Positions 35,903 to 47,847 of a stretch of DNA of 64,000 bases are shown here, piece by piece (positions within the stretch are counted from its first letter, which is position 1; the number at the start of each line of letters is the position of its first letter). The notes under the pieces are model-generated. The model saw only the letters and a list, made by a program, of their open reading frames with translations. It did no database searches and had not been told where the DNA came from. Source of the DNA: Bidens hawaiensis (taxonomy: Eukaryota > Streptophyta > Magnoliopsida > Asterales > Asteraceae); the NCBI GenBank assembly GCA_021521415.1, contig JAIQDT010001116.1, forward strand, positions 1 through 64,000, read 5' to 3'. A program made the position numbers and the translations under genes.

Positions 35903-36335
35903 TAATTTGTAGGAAAGATGAAGGGTGAGGGATGTTTGATCTGAATGGACCACACTTCAAAGTGAAAGAAAGCAAAGCATGGGAGACGTCGTTTTCATGG
36001 GCCCATGTAACGGAATGGGCCAGTAAGAGAGCACGTGCGTTAAGAGTCCTAGGCGGTGCGTCGCTCACTCTTTCTCGTGAGGTTGTCACGTGGCTGACGT
36101 GAGTTTCGGGCCCACTATCAAAACTGTTGGACATCATGGGCCCATTGCAACTCTCTCTGTGTCCTTTTATTTTACCCTTTTATTATTTCATAATCTTTAC
36201 CAATATCTCTCATTCGATGGCCTGTGCCTTCAATTTATAATACTCATCATTGTTCATGTCACATGTGGGTTATTAATTTACTTATTTTGCCATAATCTAA
36301 ATAACTATTTCTTTCTATCACTGACTTAATATTCC
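34121..36335. other. Intergenic DNA with microsatellites and a promoter-like patch
   Basis: No gene. Contents: (TA)n at 34919-34966; G/C homopolymers at 35026-35070; (AAT)n at about 35863-35901; and a GC-richer patch at 35930-36145 with several TGGGCC / GGGCCC boxes and CACGTG / CACGTGG motifs. Such boxes occur in promoters of housekeeping plant genes, but no coding exon follows on either side. Confidence 0.5.
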
Positions 36336-36950
36336 TGCCTGCAAATGAAAATGAACAAAGGTATGTAATATGTCCGTGTTCCTTCATTTACCTTTAAGCG
36401 AACACATGCACTTAATCGAACATATGTTTATGTTCATGTATGTTCGTTAAAAAAGTAAACATGTTCGTGCTCTTTTATTTAAAATTTAAATGAATAGTTC
36501 ACGAAAATGAATTTGAACATAACTGAACAAAGATAAACGATCATAGATGAACGTATATAAACAAATGTAAATAAACATAAACAAATATATAAATGAATAT
36601 TAAATAAACATAAACAAACAAATATAAAATATTAAGTAGATAATTCATCCAAACTTTTAAACGAAGATGATCATAAATAAACAAACAAACATAAATGAAC
36701 GAACGAAAGTATGAAACGTTTGTTCATGTTCAATTGTTTAATTAAACTAACACAAACTTTTTGTTCATGTTCATTCACTTATCAAATAAACGAACATAAA
36801 CTTTTTGTTCATGTTCATTCGCTTATCAAATAAACGAACATAAACTTTTTGTTCTTGTTTATTCGCTTATCAAATGAATGAACATGAACGAATTTCCAGT
36901 TGAACTGTTCACAAATAGTTCACTGTATGTTACGTTCATTTGCAGACCTA
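36336..36950. mobile_element. Diverged hAT-type MITE of the 15505 family
   Basis: The ends TGCCTGCAAATGAA and (reverse complement) TAGGTCTGCAAATGAA are inverted. The interior repeats AACGAACATAAA / TTTGTTCATGTTCATTC as in the 15505 element. The flanks TAATATTC and TAACATTG may be a decayed 8-bp target duplication. Confidence 0.65.
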
Positions 36951-39368
36951 TAACATTGCACTTGCAAGAAGCCATCTTACTTTTGAAAAGACAAATACCA
37001 TACCACTAAACCGTTATTTGAGGGTTACTTCATTTGTTTAATATTCAAGTCACCATAGCCCAAAATATCTGATTAGTGTAATATTATATTTGATTTCCTA
37101 ACATAAAATTTCTTATAATTTAGAATGTTTACATGTGTTGGATTAGAGTGGGTCGACTTTATGAATTGACATGTGAGATTTTGATTTGTATGAACCCTGT
37201 GAATACCAATATACATGCATCTCCTCATTCAATGATCTATTATATATGTAGCGAAATCTGTTGAGGATAAGTTCTATCTCTGAATCTTTTAACTTATGAG
37301 TTATGAGTACCGAAAAACATTACTCAACAATAACTGGAAAAAAAGGATTGATCTTCTCGACCTTTTTACCTAACTGGATTACCTTAGCTTCTCTTTGGAT
37401 GGCGATAATTAGGTATGGAACAAAGACTTTTCTACCTTAGTACCTTAATTACTATGTAAGGTAATACAATGTCATGCTACATGTTAATGATTTACAGTTG
37501 ATGATACATCCAATAGTTCAACATCAAAGGTCTTCATGAGTTGTATTACGTGTAGTGTCAATTAATAATGAGTTTTATTACACTACTTGAAGTTATTTGA
37601 GGTTACATTAAGTCACACCACGTGCTAACGACCTCATGTGGTAAAAAAAATAGATCCAATAATTAACCGTTATGAGCCTTAACATATGCTAACGAGTTCT
37701 ACTATGTTTCACTTTAATCGTACAAACAAAGATATATACAACTCATACATAAATATATACAAAGTATATATTGCTTAACATTTTATCTAATACAATAAAT
37801 ATAAATTAATATACAAATATTTTTACAGTATACTTGATGAGTAAAGAAAAGTGGTTATACTCAAACCTTTGTAACCTTTATGAGAGTAAAAATACACAAA
37901 TTAATATTTTCTTTATTTTATCCAGAAACACATCAACAATTAAAGATTTGCAGATGTTATAGATACAAACTCGGGTATACTTGTAACTAGTGGTTTCCAT
38001 AAGTCTAAAGAATATTAATTTTGAGCAAAATTTTTCAACAAATATGTGACATATTATCTATTTTTCCCCGACAAAGTGTATACACTTAAAAAATATATAT
38101 ATATATTTTATTGTGCGGTGACCTATTTTTCTCGACAGTGATCGCGGTCAAATCATTATAAATTGCTTTTTTTTTTCTGTGTGTCTTGAGAGAGGGGGGG
38201 TGGGGGAGGGTACGTTTATTTGGTTTAACGGTGAACCGTTGCTAGTCACCAAAAAATACTTTATCTTTACGTGTTTGGTGACCCGGGGGACATAAAAGTT
38301 AACATCTTGGATCTTCTTCTTGATTTCTTGGATCTTCATCACCATGGTTGCCTGATTTGACTCTTCACCATCTTCTTCTTATATATACTAGCCGCAATAA
38401 TTTGTAAAAGAATAAAAGAATTCTCTATTACAATTACATTCAATGGAATAAAAGACATCTAGCAGTACAGATAAGGACGATAAAATAAAAACGAACTATT
38501 CACACACACGTCTCATAAATGTTATAACCAAACACTTATTTTATCACAAAATTATTTTTTTTTATAATAATCTATTTTTTTGTCATGTTAAAATTAATAG
38601 AATATACTTAAAAATCAAAATGACAAGCTTAAAATACAACAATTACAAGTTACATTATAATTTAAAAAATAAAAATTTCGTACATAAATAACTTCATGTT
38701 GCGTTTAGCTCACTGTTCAAAGAGTACTCCCTCCGAGCCATTGCCATACTTTGGTTACTAGAACGAAGACTTCTCTTTTGCGATTTAATGTGGTTGTACA
38801 CACTACATAATCTAATTAATGGCGTCTTAATCATGCGAAATGTGATCATATGTTGTTGACGGGTCGTTGAGCATTTGAGCACCAACATGTTCGTAACACA
38901 TGAAATAATGATGGGAGAGTTGGAGACACTTATAAAATACACATTGCTTTTGGATGCTTCTGGTACCGGATTAACAAATGCGTGCACCTAATGCTTACAA
39001 GTAATTCCTCGTCGGCTTTGGTTCACACCTGAATATAACTAGCTAAAAACACATGAGCTCGGCTCGTTTTTATAACTGATCCGAGCTCGACCTAAGCTCA
39101 GCTCGGGGTATGGCTCGATCTTAGGCTCCTTTTACTTCAAGCTAGAGCCTAGCTAAGCTACCTTGTTTAATTTCAAGCTCGAGCTCGAACCCGCATAGGC
39201 TCGTGACTCGTGAACAACGGGTAGAACAAAGCAAGCTCACCCCTTTTTTTACTAAGCTTGGTTTTCTGGACACACCCATCTTGATCGGCAAGATAAGCTC
39301 ATCCAACACAAGCAGTATGTTTGAAATATGATGATAGCATCAGTAATGTCAATATTTGTTTGACATGG
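36951..39368. other. AT-rich intergenic DNA
   Basis: No gene is recognised. 39048-39215 carries GAGCTCGGCTCG-type repeats, a family that recurs at 56318-56545 and 57040-57375 and is probably a hAT-like MITE without clear ends. A 97-codon minus-strand frame at 38987-38694 has no recognisable motif. Confidence 0.45.
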
Positions 39369-39376
39369 GTAGTAAC

Positions 39377-40216
39377 TAGGGGCGACAATCTTGACCTAAA
39401 CCCTTACTAATGGTCACTTGGGTTGTTTTAAAAATTAAATGAGTTGGTTTGGGTCAGACATTTTAACTAAATGAGTTATAATGTGTCATTTAAAATTCCA
39501 TCTTTTTATTTTCGGGTTAAAATGGGCCAACAAGTTCATGGGTCGATGTGGGTTAGTGTCATAATGAAATGAGGCACATTAGCAGGTTTCAGATCAGAAC
39601 ATGTTTTCGTATAAGACAGGTTTCGTCACAAAACGGGTTACAGATTGGAAAGAGTTCGGTTCAGGTTTCAAGCTAACACAAGTTTTCACACAGGATGAGT
39701 TGAGTTTTATTTTCTATTGTTTCTTTTTTGTCTATTTCGGACTCTTTTCGTCCATTTTTTCAGTTTCATTTTTGTTCGATTTGAATTCTTTAGTTTCGTT
39801 TTAATTGATTTTTTATTTTGGTTTATTTGGTTCGGTTTTGGCTTTTGATTCATTTTTGTCAATTGTTTCGGTTTCGTTTCGATTTCTAGGTGGTTTTTTT
39901 ATTGTTTTTTTATGGAACGAGGACAACAGAGGAAACATTTTAGTGTTTTTACTTTTTTTGTTTATGATTTATATTTTGAGTTATGATTTTTTTATTTTTT
40001 TTGAATATGTTTTTGAGGGTTTTTTATCTTAATAGATAACCCCTAAAAAATTCAAAAATAATAATAAAGAAATCAAAATATAAATAAAAAACAAAAAATA
40101 TAAAAAAACTGAACTGTTTTTGCCGTTATCCTCGTTAAAAAAATGAAACCCGTTTTGACCCAATCCAAAACAAGTCTAGTTTTAATTGACTTGTTTTGAC
40201 CCATTTGCTATCTCTG
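39377..40216. mobile_element. hAT-like element, 840 bp, decayed ends
   Basis: Flanked by GTAGTAAC (39369-39376) and GTAGCAAC (40217-40224), an 8-bp target duplication with one mismatch. The left end TAGGGGCGACAA and the reverse-complemented right end CAGAGATAGCAAATGGGTC are weakly inverted. The ends carry GGGTCA / TGACCC phrases. The interior is T-rich and non-coding. Confidence 0.6.
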
Positions 40217-40231
40217 GTAGCAACTTACAAT

Positions 40232-40560
40232 TTTTTTTTGAACGACCAACTAAGTAACGCCGGGTACTCCGTACGCAGCCCCCATTGGCCAAAGGTAGCC
40301 CGAGCCGGCCACTATTCCGGACGGACGAAGCCCCTAGCGGTCCACCCTATTGAGGGATTCATCGGATAAAACCCGACCCCCACACCCGCCTAATGACACG
40401 ACAGCGAGGAGCCGGTAAAACAGGTGAGATCATGACTCAAACTCTGGTAAGTCAGGGTCATCCCTCATATCTCCCATATAAATTGGTGATAGTAAGGTTT
40501 GAACCCTCTACCTCTCACTATTAAAGTGAGTACTCTACCGTTGAGTCATATCCAATTTAT
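40232..40560 (-). mobile_element. tRNA-derived SINE with 14-15 bp target duplication
   Basis: On the minus strand the 5' end reads GGATATGACTCAACGGTAGA. It has an A-box-like TGACTCAACGG and a B-box GGTTCAAACC about 40 bp later, which together form an internal RNA polymerase III promoter. The 3' end is a short A tail (plus-strand T run at 40231-40239). The sequence TAGCAACTTACAATT is duplicated at 40218-40232 and 40561-40575. Confidence 0.88.
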
Positions 40561-40575
40561 TAGCAACTTACAATT

Positions 40576-42500
40576 ACATTTTATATTCTGATAATTTTCA
40601 ATTTTAATTTAAAATTTAGGTTACATTTTAATCACATGTAATCTCTAATATTTAGAAATATCTAAATATACATTTATTTCATACTTTTTACAGGTTTAGG
40701 TAAAGTTGTATATAAAATTGTATAGTTAAATTGTATAGTTAAAAGTTATAAAATACCTTCTTTATTAGATATTAAAAGAACAGTTGTTTTCATTCCGATA
40801 CGACAATGTCCTATGAACAAGAATTTGTTTAAAATTAATTACAAATCATTAAAAACTAAAAACATGAAAAAACTAAAAAGCAAAGGCAAGGAACGGGTAA
40901 CCTTCTTTACTGCCTACGTGGCATGGTCACGTGCTTTCTTTTCATGGTTCTCGTCGAATATACGTGGCCCCACACACCTCATAGCATTTGTCCTTTCATT
41001 TTCTTTCTTTTATATATAAAAAAGAGTATTTAAATAGCTAAACGTTACGTAAGTAAGAATTTTAACCCTTAAGCTTTAAAAGCATTCCTAATCCATCTTT
41101 TAAATTTTTGAGAGAGATTTGTAAATTATAAGTGGTTGTTAGTGGAGTAAATCAATTACATATTTCCCTCTCAAAAGCTATTAATTATATATTTTCCAAA
41201 CCAAAAAATCTATTTTATATTTCATCTCCTTATAAATTATCAATTTATATTTATTAAGAGACTATCTCTTAAGGGTTCATAGCTTTTTAATCTTAAATAT
41301 TAGTTTTGCTATTTAAAAAGAGCTAGTAACACGGTTTGTTACTTGTTTTTCTTCTATTTCAATGTAAACACTATATTTAATCAATGTTGAAAACTTTCAT
41401 TAGACATTAAACCAAAAAGAGTCAAGATGTACATACAAATTTAAGAATTTTATATATTTATATTTTCCTACTACGTAGCACACCGATTTCAAGTTAGTAT
41501 TTTAATACCTATATATCCTATGGGGAAGGTTCATGTACATTTTGATCTTAACATGAGTACGTAGGAAATAATGCCAATTTATTTAAAAATGCGAACGTAA
41601 GAAACAATACCAACTACAATACCAATCTACATAAACAATGACTTATAATAACAAAGAAAAGAACCTAAAAACTACAACAAAAGAATCAAAATCAAGAACA
41701 AAATAATAACAACATATACCAGCAAATACTTATAACAGCAAAAGAAAATATCCAATAATAACAACAAAAATACAAATAAGCAAATACTTATAACGTCTCA
41801 TAATCGAAAATTAGCAAATACAAACAAAAAATAGCAGCAAACACCTATAAAAATAAACCTAATCATAACAACAAATTGGTTCTCACTGTTTTCATGTTAA
41901 GAATAAAATGTATATGATCCTGTTTCTACATCCTATTATCTCTATATTATACATAATATATTGATACTCTGTTCATAGTAACTTCATATCACAACCAAAT
42001 CCATAATATTAACCTTTATTTGCAGATCATAATCTCTTTTCAATTATTGGTTGCTGGGTCGGTTTTAGTTATTATCTTTTATATAATAGTTTTTTAAAAA
42101 AGTAATAAAATTATTTAGTTGTCTGTTAGACCGTTTGACCGTTGCTATTTATTGTCGTCACTATTTTTTATTGTGTCCAGTCTTGTGGCCCGTGGGCTAA
42201 GAATCTTGGATTCGTCAGTCCACCACATTAATATTGATTTGGGCCTACATATTTCTTTATATATTTATATTGAGTTGAGATTTAATAAAATTTTAAGCTG
42301 GGTACATACTTTTACTTTTAAACATTCATGAAAAGTTAACATTTATGTATCGCTCAATCTAATTCTCTTTCCCTTTCTTTTGGCATTGCTTTGACACAAA
42401 GAGCTATTGTCTTGACTCTTGAGGTTCAACCCCCCTTTCATTTTTGTCCCACAACCATCACATCGTGATGATGCTAAGTAGAGTTGAGATTGGTGCTGTA
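40576..42500. other. AT-rich intergenic DNA
   Basis: No gene. 41022-41330 has weakly inverted ends (GAGTATTTAAATAGCTAAAC and, reversed, GCTCTTTTTAAATAGCAAAA) and may be a Tourist-like MITE. 40900-40980 has two ACGTGG/CACGTG boxes without a coding region. Confidence 0.45.
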
Positions 42501-42508
42501 CTGGAACC

Positions 42509-43214
42509 CAGTGACGGTGACGGTGACGGAGCCAGGAACCTTTTGCTATGAGTTCGGGACTTTTTGGTGCTTGCTATTTTTCCGGCATCAAAAGTTTTCT
42601 GGCCCAAATAGGCCGGGTCGGGTCGCTTATTCAGTAAAACGAATAAAATGCATAGTTATATTAAATAAAAAAAAGAGTCAGCCGATCTTTGTTTGGTTGA
42701 AGTCCGACATGTGAGGGTTGAGGCCGTGAGGCGTTTTGAAGCCTTTAGGCGAACTGGCAAAGGCGATGAGGCGAGGGTCGTACTCATCTGCTCGATAGAA
42801 ACATAAATTGATCAATCGTTTTTGGACTTTTTGTTTAACTTTTAGTCATGCATTATTTTTAAGAATCTTAATTGGGTTGGGCTTATTGACTCATTCTATG
42901 AAAAAGTTTGGGCTTTTTTTTTTCTTTTTTTATAACCTATATATGTGTTATTGTCCCGTTTATAGTGATAGTAATTACTATAGTTTTTTTAAAAGCTTAT
43001 TTATATGTTATAAAAGAAATATTCATTACTATAATCTTTTTAACCATATTTATAACAATCAATGGGTTCGAATATATATTATTGAAAAGATATTGGGTTC
43101 GCTCGTCGAAAAAGAATGGGTTCACTTGTTAATTCGATACTATAAGTCATATATAAAACCAAAAAAAGACCGGGTTCGATCGAACCCTGTTGACTATATG
43201 TGGCTCCGCCACTG
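42509..43214. mobile_element. 706-bp hAT element with CAGTG ends and perfect 8-bp target duplication
   Basis: The ends are CAGTGACGG and CCGCCACTG. CTGGAACC is duplicated at 42501-42508 and 43215-43222. Subterminal GTGACG repeats and GGAGCCAGG / TGGCTCCGCC lie at the two ends. Open frames inside are low-complexity and have no transposase motif. Confidence 0.88.
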
Positions 43215-43222
43215 CTGGAACC

Positions 43223-45102
43223 AAACTAGTACGTAACCTAAAAATAACAACAAAAAAATAGTGAAAGTATAAACCGAATACCATTGGAATCATTTGTTAT
43301 GGTACTAGTATAATTGAGAATACCGAAAACATGATGAAAATAAAGACATCGATGAAGTTCAGTCGGTATCAATTTGGTACAGTATCGATACTCGACACTT
43401 CTGGCTATGAGGCAGGGCTGGGTGGTCTACCGACCCAGGCCCGACACCGCGACGGCCTGATTTTTTTTAATTATAGAAATATATTTAAAAAATATGTATT
43501 CATATTATTTAAAATCAATTACTCAACTTATTTAAGGCCCAAATTCTTTTTCGTCTTCGACCCAAAAAAGTTGTGCCGTAAAACAAAATTGATGCACTAT
43601 ATGGTCTGATATATTGACAAAGATTTTGAACCGTAATTGTGTTATTTGGCATGGACAAAGATTTTGGACGTAATTGTTCAATGTGAATAAAAAGCCTTTA
43701 TAACAACGAATGAAATTTGCAAACTTGCATGTACACCCTTTGTTACACTTTTGACTTAATATTTATAAAACTTGTGGGCCTAACAGTTGCAACGAAGCAC
43801 CAAACCAAGTTGGATGCTCCATGATAAACTTAAGTGTATCAAAATCTCATCGCAACATAATCACATTTACATAAACTGGTTTTTGTTGGGACCATCCTTG
43901 CTCAAGTATAATATGTCATCTCTTACGACGACGACGACGACGATGATGATGATGATGATGGTCACGAGTTAAATGCCTAAAATAAAAATGTAGTTACGTT
44001 TGTAATCAAAATTTTCAATATTAACCCTTAACAAACAAATTATGTCACGAGGCAAGATATCAAGTATTGATGATTGGTAGAGGCCTAATAAGTTAACACG
44101 AGTCAACATGTTAAAAAAAACAATTAAAGCTTAAAATGGAAAGTAATGATATGCACACACAAGACTAAAAATGAGGGCATATAATATGATTGACCACCAA
44201 AGTCATTTCATTAAATAAAAATATAAAAAGAAGCACCGTTGTGTACAACTCAAACACGACCACACGAGGAGAAGAACCACAAATGACAACCTCGTGGCCG
44301 ATGTCATGTAACTAACAACCACATTGACTGTCCAACTCTCAACAAATCTCAAGATTAAATCAATTCCAAGAATTTATGTCAGCATTCAACTACTATACCA
44401 AAGCCAAAGAATTAAATTATGCACCACCAATAAAATGTTGAAGAGGTTCGTAATAGTTTAATAGGTTATTTTACAGAAGTCAAGTTTTTATAAAAACTGT
44501 GTCAAACAAAATCTAAAACGAATATTTCTAAAGAAGAAGATTTTCAAATTCAATATCGCATTACCCTGTGTCAAAACAAATGGGAGAATGAGATGTTTTA
44601 AACAATAGGAAATTTAAACATCAAATTGGTCACCATGTAACAAACCCATAATATTGTAAAATAAATAAACATTAGAAAAAGGTAAGATGATTTATTGCCC
44701 ATTAAACATTTCAATCTTGAATCTTGATGCTTGAAGAGTGAAGACAATAATAATGTTTTAATATAGTTATAATGTTTTAATATAGTTCTCTTAACCTTCG
44801 TCTTTTAATCTTCCTTTCAAATCTCTTCATCTAACATGCCACTACCTACTTTAACCATGTTCTTATTACTATTACAACTAATATAACGATAGGATCCAAC
44901 CCCGTACGACCTTCTAAACCCTTTGTTCATTTGACATGTATAGTCACCACATAGCAAAAAAGTATAAATATTAAGTATTGACACACCTATTACATATATT
45001 TTTCTAATTCTTAATAAGTATTGACACACCTATTACATATATTTTTCTAATTCTTAATTCACGCCATGTAGAATATTAGTTCTCATTTAAAACATGTTAT
45101 TT
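43223..45102. other. AT-rich intergenic DNA
   Basis: No gene. It holds a (GAC)n(GAT)n microsatellite at 43926-43961 and a 45-bp direct duplication (aagtattgacacacctatta...) at about 44972-45016 and 45017-45061. Confidence 0.5.
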
Positions 45103-45515
45103 TAGGTTGTAAATGAATAAAACGTTCATCCGAGAGTTTGTTTAATAAATGAATGAACATGAACAAGGAATTTCGTTCAATTAACTAAGTGAACAAACAC
45201 GAACAAAGCCAATGTTCGATAAAGTGTCCATTTCGTTCATGTTTGTTCATTATAGGTTTTATAAACTTTTTAATGAGTTTTCTAATCTTTTAAGACAACT
45301 ATGAATGATAAAAAACAAAAAACGAAATCGATAACACAAACATGCTAGCTTTGAAACTATTAATTCTCAGTTAAACAAATCATATATAACACTACCGGTG
45401 TTCATTTGTGTCCGTGAACCATTCACGAACAAGCACATTTCCTTAACGAACAAGAAACTTCACTCGGTCAGGTATTCACGTTAACGAACAAACGTGAACA
45501 AGACCTCGTCTGTCA
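45103..45515. mobile_element. Partial copy of the AACGAACA hAT-type MITE family
   Basis: It begins TAGGTTGTAAATGAATAAAA and repeats GAACAAACACGAAC / GTTCATGTTTGTTC phrases. The right end is not clear and is followed by an (AAT)n run. Confidence 0.5.
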
Positions 45516-45516
45516 G

Positions 45517-45587
<71 letters not shown>
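45517..45587. repeat. (AAT)n microsatellite
   Basis: About 23 trinucleotide repeats directly abut the duplicated RPL19 3'-flank relic. Confidence 0.95.
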
Positions 45588-45592
45588 CATCT

Positions 45593-45770
45593 TGTTGGAT
45601 TTTATTTTGAATAGTATTATAATTGAAGATTCTGAACCTTTCAGAGTTTCAGTCATTGAAGTATCGTTGTTGTATGTTTTGATTTGTGACTTTTGACTCT
45701 TGTTTGGTCAAAATGTTGAATTCCTGTTGCACTTGATTCTGAATCTGAAATGTTTCAATATTAACTGATC
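45593..45770 (+). repeat. Relic of the RPL19 3' flanking sequence
   Basis: It matches 49289-49465, just downstream of the RPL19 stop codon, over about 175 bp. Shared phrases include TTGGATTTTATTTTGAATAG, CAGTCATTGAAGTATC and GGTCAAAATGTTGAATTC. It shows that the duplication unit once included the end of an RPL19 copy left of RGF copy A. Confidence 0.85.
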
Positions 45771-45959
45771 TTGTAGCAGTGTTAACTGAACTGTAATCAG
45801 TCTGATTATTTGGTAATGATGGCTGGTCGTTATGATCCTAACCCCCTTGATGTTGTCATATTTGATTGGTTTACGTATTGTTCTCTGTATATGATGATTA
45901 ACATATACCATTCAAGTTAACTATATTCCACTTGTGTTTGAATTATTGATGCATTTTCC

Positions 45960-46160
45960 TTTTTGTTAAACAGATTATTCGGGTCATTTCGGATAGTTCG
46001 GATTATTCGAATCCGATCCGAATTGATCCAAACTAATTCGGATCGGATAGAAAAGTTCCCAATTCGGATCGGATCGGATTTCGGATAGGGTTCTAAAATT
46101 TTCAAATCCGAACAATCCGAACTGAATAACCCGTTATCCGATCCGATGAACACCCCTACA
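45960..46160. mobile_element. MITE-like block of GGATCGGAT / ATCCGAT repeats replacing the end of RGF copy A
   Basis: Dense CGGATCGGATCGGATTTCGG and ATCCGAACAATCCGAAC phrases end in GAACACCCCTAC, a common hAT-MITE terminus (GTAGGGGTGTTC reversed). No clean left end or target duplication was found. Copy A homology to copy B starts right after it, at 46161. Confidence 0.55.
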
Positions 46161-47128
46161 GCATTCATAACCATGAATGTTGAACTCATTTTGCCTTTAA
46201 CTTGATGATTATCATGATACGTCTTCTTGCTTTGCTTGTGTGGTTTGTGGTCATTATTACTAGAGTTTTCACTTGAAGACGGAACTTTCTTTGAAGCGGT
46301 TTCCTCACCTTTCATGTTCATACGTTCTTCTTCGTTCACCATTCTAGCCATCTTTCTCCCACCAACCGGTTCACCCTTTACCGCCACTTTAGAACCGACA
46401 GGAACTACATTTGGAGTTTCCTAAACAAATTTATTAATGTCAGTTTGTTATAGAATGAATATTTAATATACTTCATAGTGAAATAAGCTAAGTTTTGAAA
46501 AAATGTATTAAGATTATTCCATATATGAAATAAAATACTTGTTTTTGATCGTCAAAGCGGCGAATAAAACTTTTTGATGGGTATCACAAGGTCTCTTCTC
46601 TACCGACTATGACTAAAGGTCAAATTCATTTTTTTTTTGAAAACCTTGCATTTTAAATGACAAAAATCTAGAAAGCCTTAGATTATATGACAAAAATGCA
46701 GAAAAACCATAGATTTTATGACAAAAATTATTTTAAAAAGGAAAACAAAAAAAAAACCCTTAGATTTAATGACAAAAATCTAGAAAAAAAAACTTACAAT
46801 ATGAAAGAAAATGCTCTTTCGTGACTTCAAAACGTCAACACTAATCGCAAGATCACCTTTTCTAGTTGAGATAACATGACCCGTTCTCTTCAATCTTGTT
46901 TCTAGACATCACTGTCATCTCTATATCTATAGACATGTATAAGCAACAAATATATTTAAATTTCACAATCACATTATTTATGTAAAAATATGTAAAGACT
47001 AGTTGATAAGTAGTAGTAGGAATAAAAAAAAAGATTGTTTTGAGAATACCTTGAAGAGAATATGCCACAAAGTGAAGTGACATGAAGATGATTGCATAGC
47101 CAAAGATATTATACCTTGTGGAGACCAT
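46161..47128 (-). pseudogene. RGF/GOLVEN/CLEL peptide precursor, copy A, broken
   Basis: Exon 1 (47128-47050) encodes a 26-residue signal peptide (MVSTRYNIFGYAIIFMSLHF...). Exon 2 would be 46926-46857 and exon 3 46420-46161, with GT/AG borders conserved in copy B. Exon 2 lacks one base relative to copy B (near 46885) and runs into TAG. Exon 3 is open and encodes a Lys/Glu/Ser-rich propeptide, but it stops matching copy B exactly where the mature peptide DY... should begin, giving way to MITE-like sequence. A TATA box (TATAAATG, minus strand, 47218-47211) remains. The copy cannot make a normal peptide. Confidence 0.78.
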
Positions 47129-47208
47129 TTTGTTCTTTGTGCTTTTCTTTGCATGTATGCTTTTTAACAGAATGGGACTGTGAAAATGGAATTGGAGGGA
47201 GAATATCA

Positions 47209-47847
47209 ATCATTTATAGACCCAAGATTAGTCAGAGTCAAAGTCAAAGACATAATTTTTCAGTTTACATCCAATTAAAATATATGAAAGTGGGAACATG
47301 AAGCACTTTTTGGAGACTAAGATTTACTTCTTTAAATTCAAATTAATGTTTTGGAAAAACAAAAGAATTAAAAACTTGTGTTTCACGTGACCATGTTGAA
47401 ACAATTAAGACAAGCACATAAAATATTTTGATATTTAATAATTACGCAATTAGTTGACCACCGGAATTATTATATCATGTTTAAAGAATATATATATTAA
47501 TGAAGAAAAAAAAAGAGAAATGAAATACACCCGATTATTTATTTATTTATTTATCTATTTAATGGTCATGTGGATAATTTACATGTCACTTATCACTTGA
47601 TTATCTTTATTCTATTCTTAAAAGAAAACTCAGCATTGGTGAGAAAATATCTGTCCTAACCTGGAACCCCTTATTTCTTTTCTTTTCTTTTTTTCTTTTT
47701 GTTTTACAGACGAGACTTAAAACCCATATTTACTGACCAAACGTCACATGACGCAAAACGTTCGTTACGAAAAAAAAGAAAAGCCCGTGACCCGAAATTC
47801 AAGCCATATAAGGATATTATCTGGCAACTGAGATAAGGTCTTGAACC
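47209..47847. promoter_or_regulatory. Intergenic region between divergent RGF copy A and RPL19
   Basis: It separates two divergently oriented starts. The part up to about 47730 still matches the upstream region of RGF copy B, interrupted there by an insertion. Near RPL19 there are CATATAAGGATA (about 47807) and a GATAAGG box just before the ATG, possible TATA and light-responsive GATA elements. Confidence 0.45.

Noticed and set aside
38694..38987. 97-residue minus-strand protein
   Set aside because: No motif, no neighbours and no splice partners. I could not support it as a gene.
39601..40032. Phe-rich membrane-like proteins
   Set aside because: T-rich interior of the hAT-like element at 39377-40216. 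The Phe runs reflect poly-T.
40490..40560. tRNA gene on the minus strand
   Set aside because: A- and B-box-like sequences are present, but the stems do not make a full tRNA. The A tail and 14-15 bp duplication show a SINE.
42808..43236. 142-residue plus-strand protein
   Set aside because: AT-rich, low-complexity frame inside the hAT element and running past its right end.
45917..46387. 156-residue minus-strand protein
   Set aside because: Only the first part is RGF copy A exon 3. The C-terminal half is translation of the GGATCGGAT-rich MITE block.
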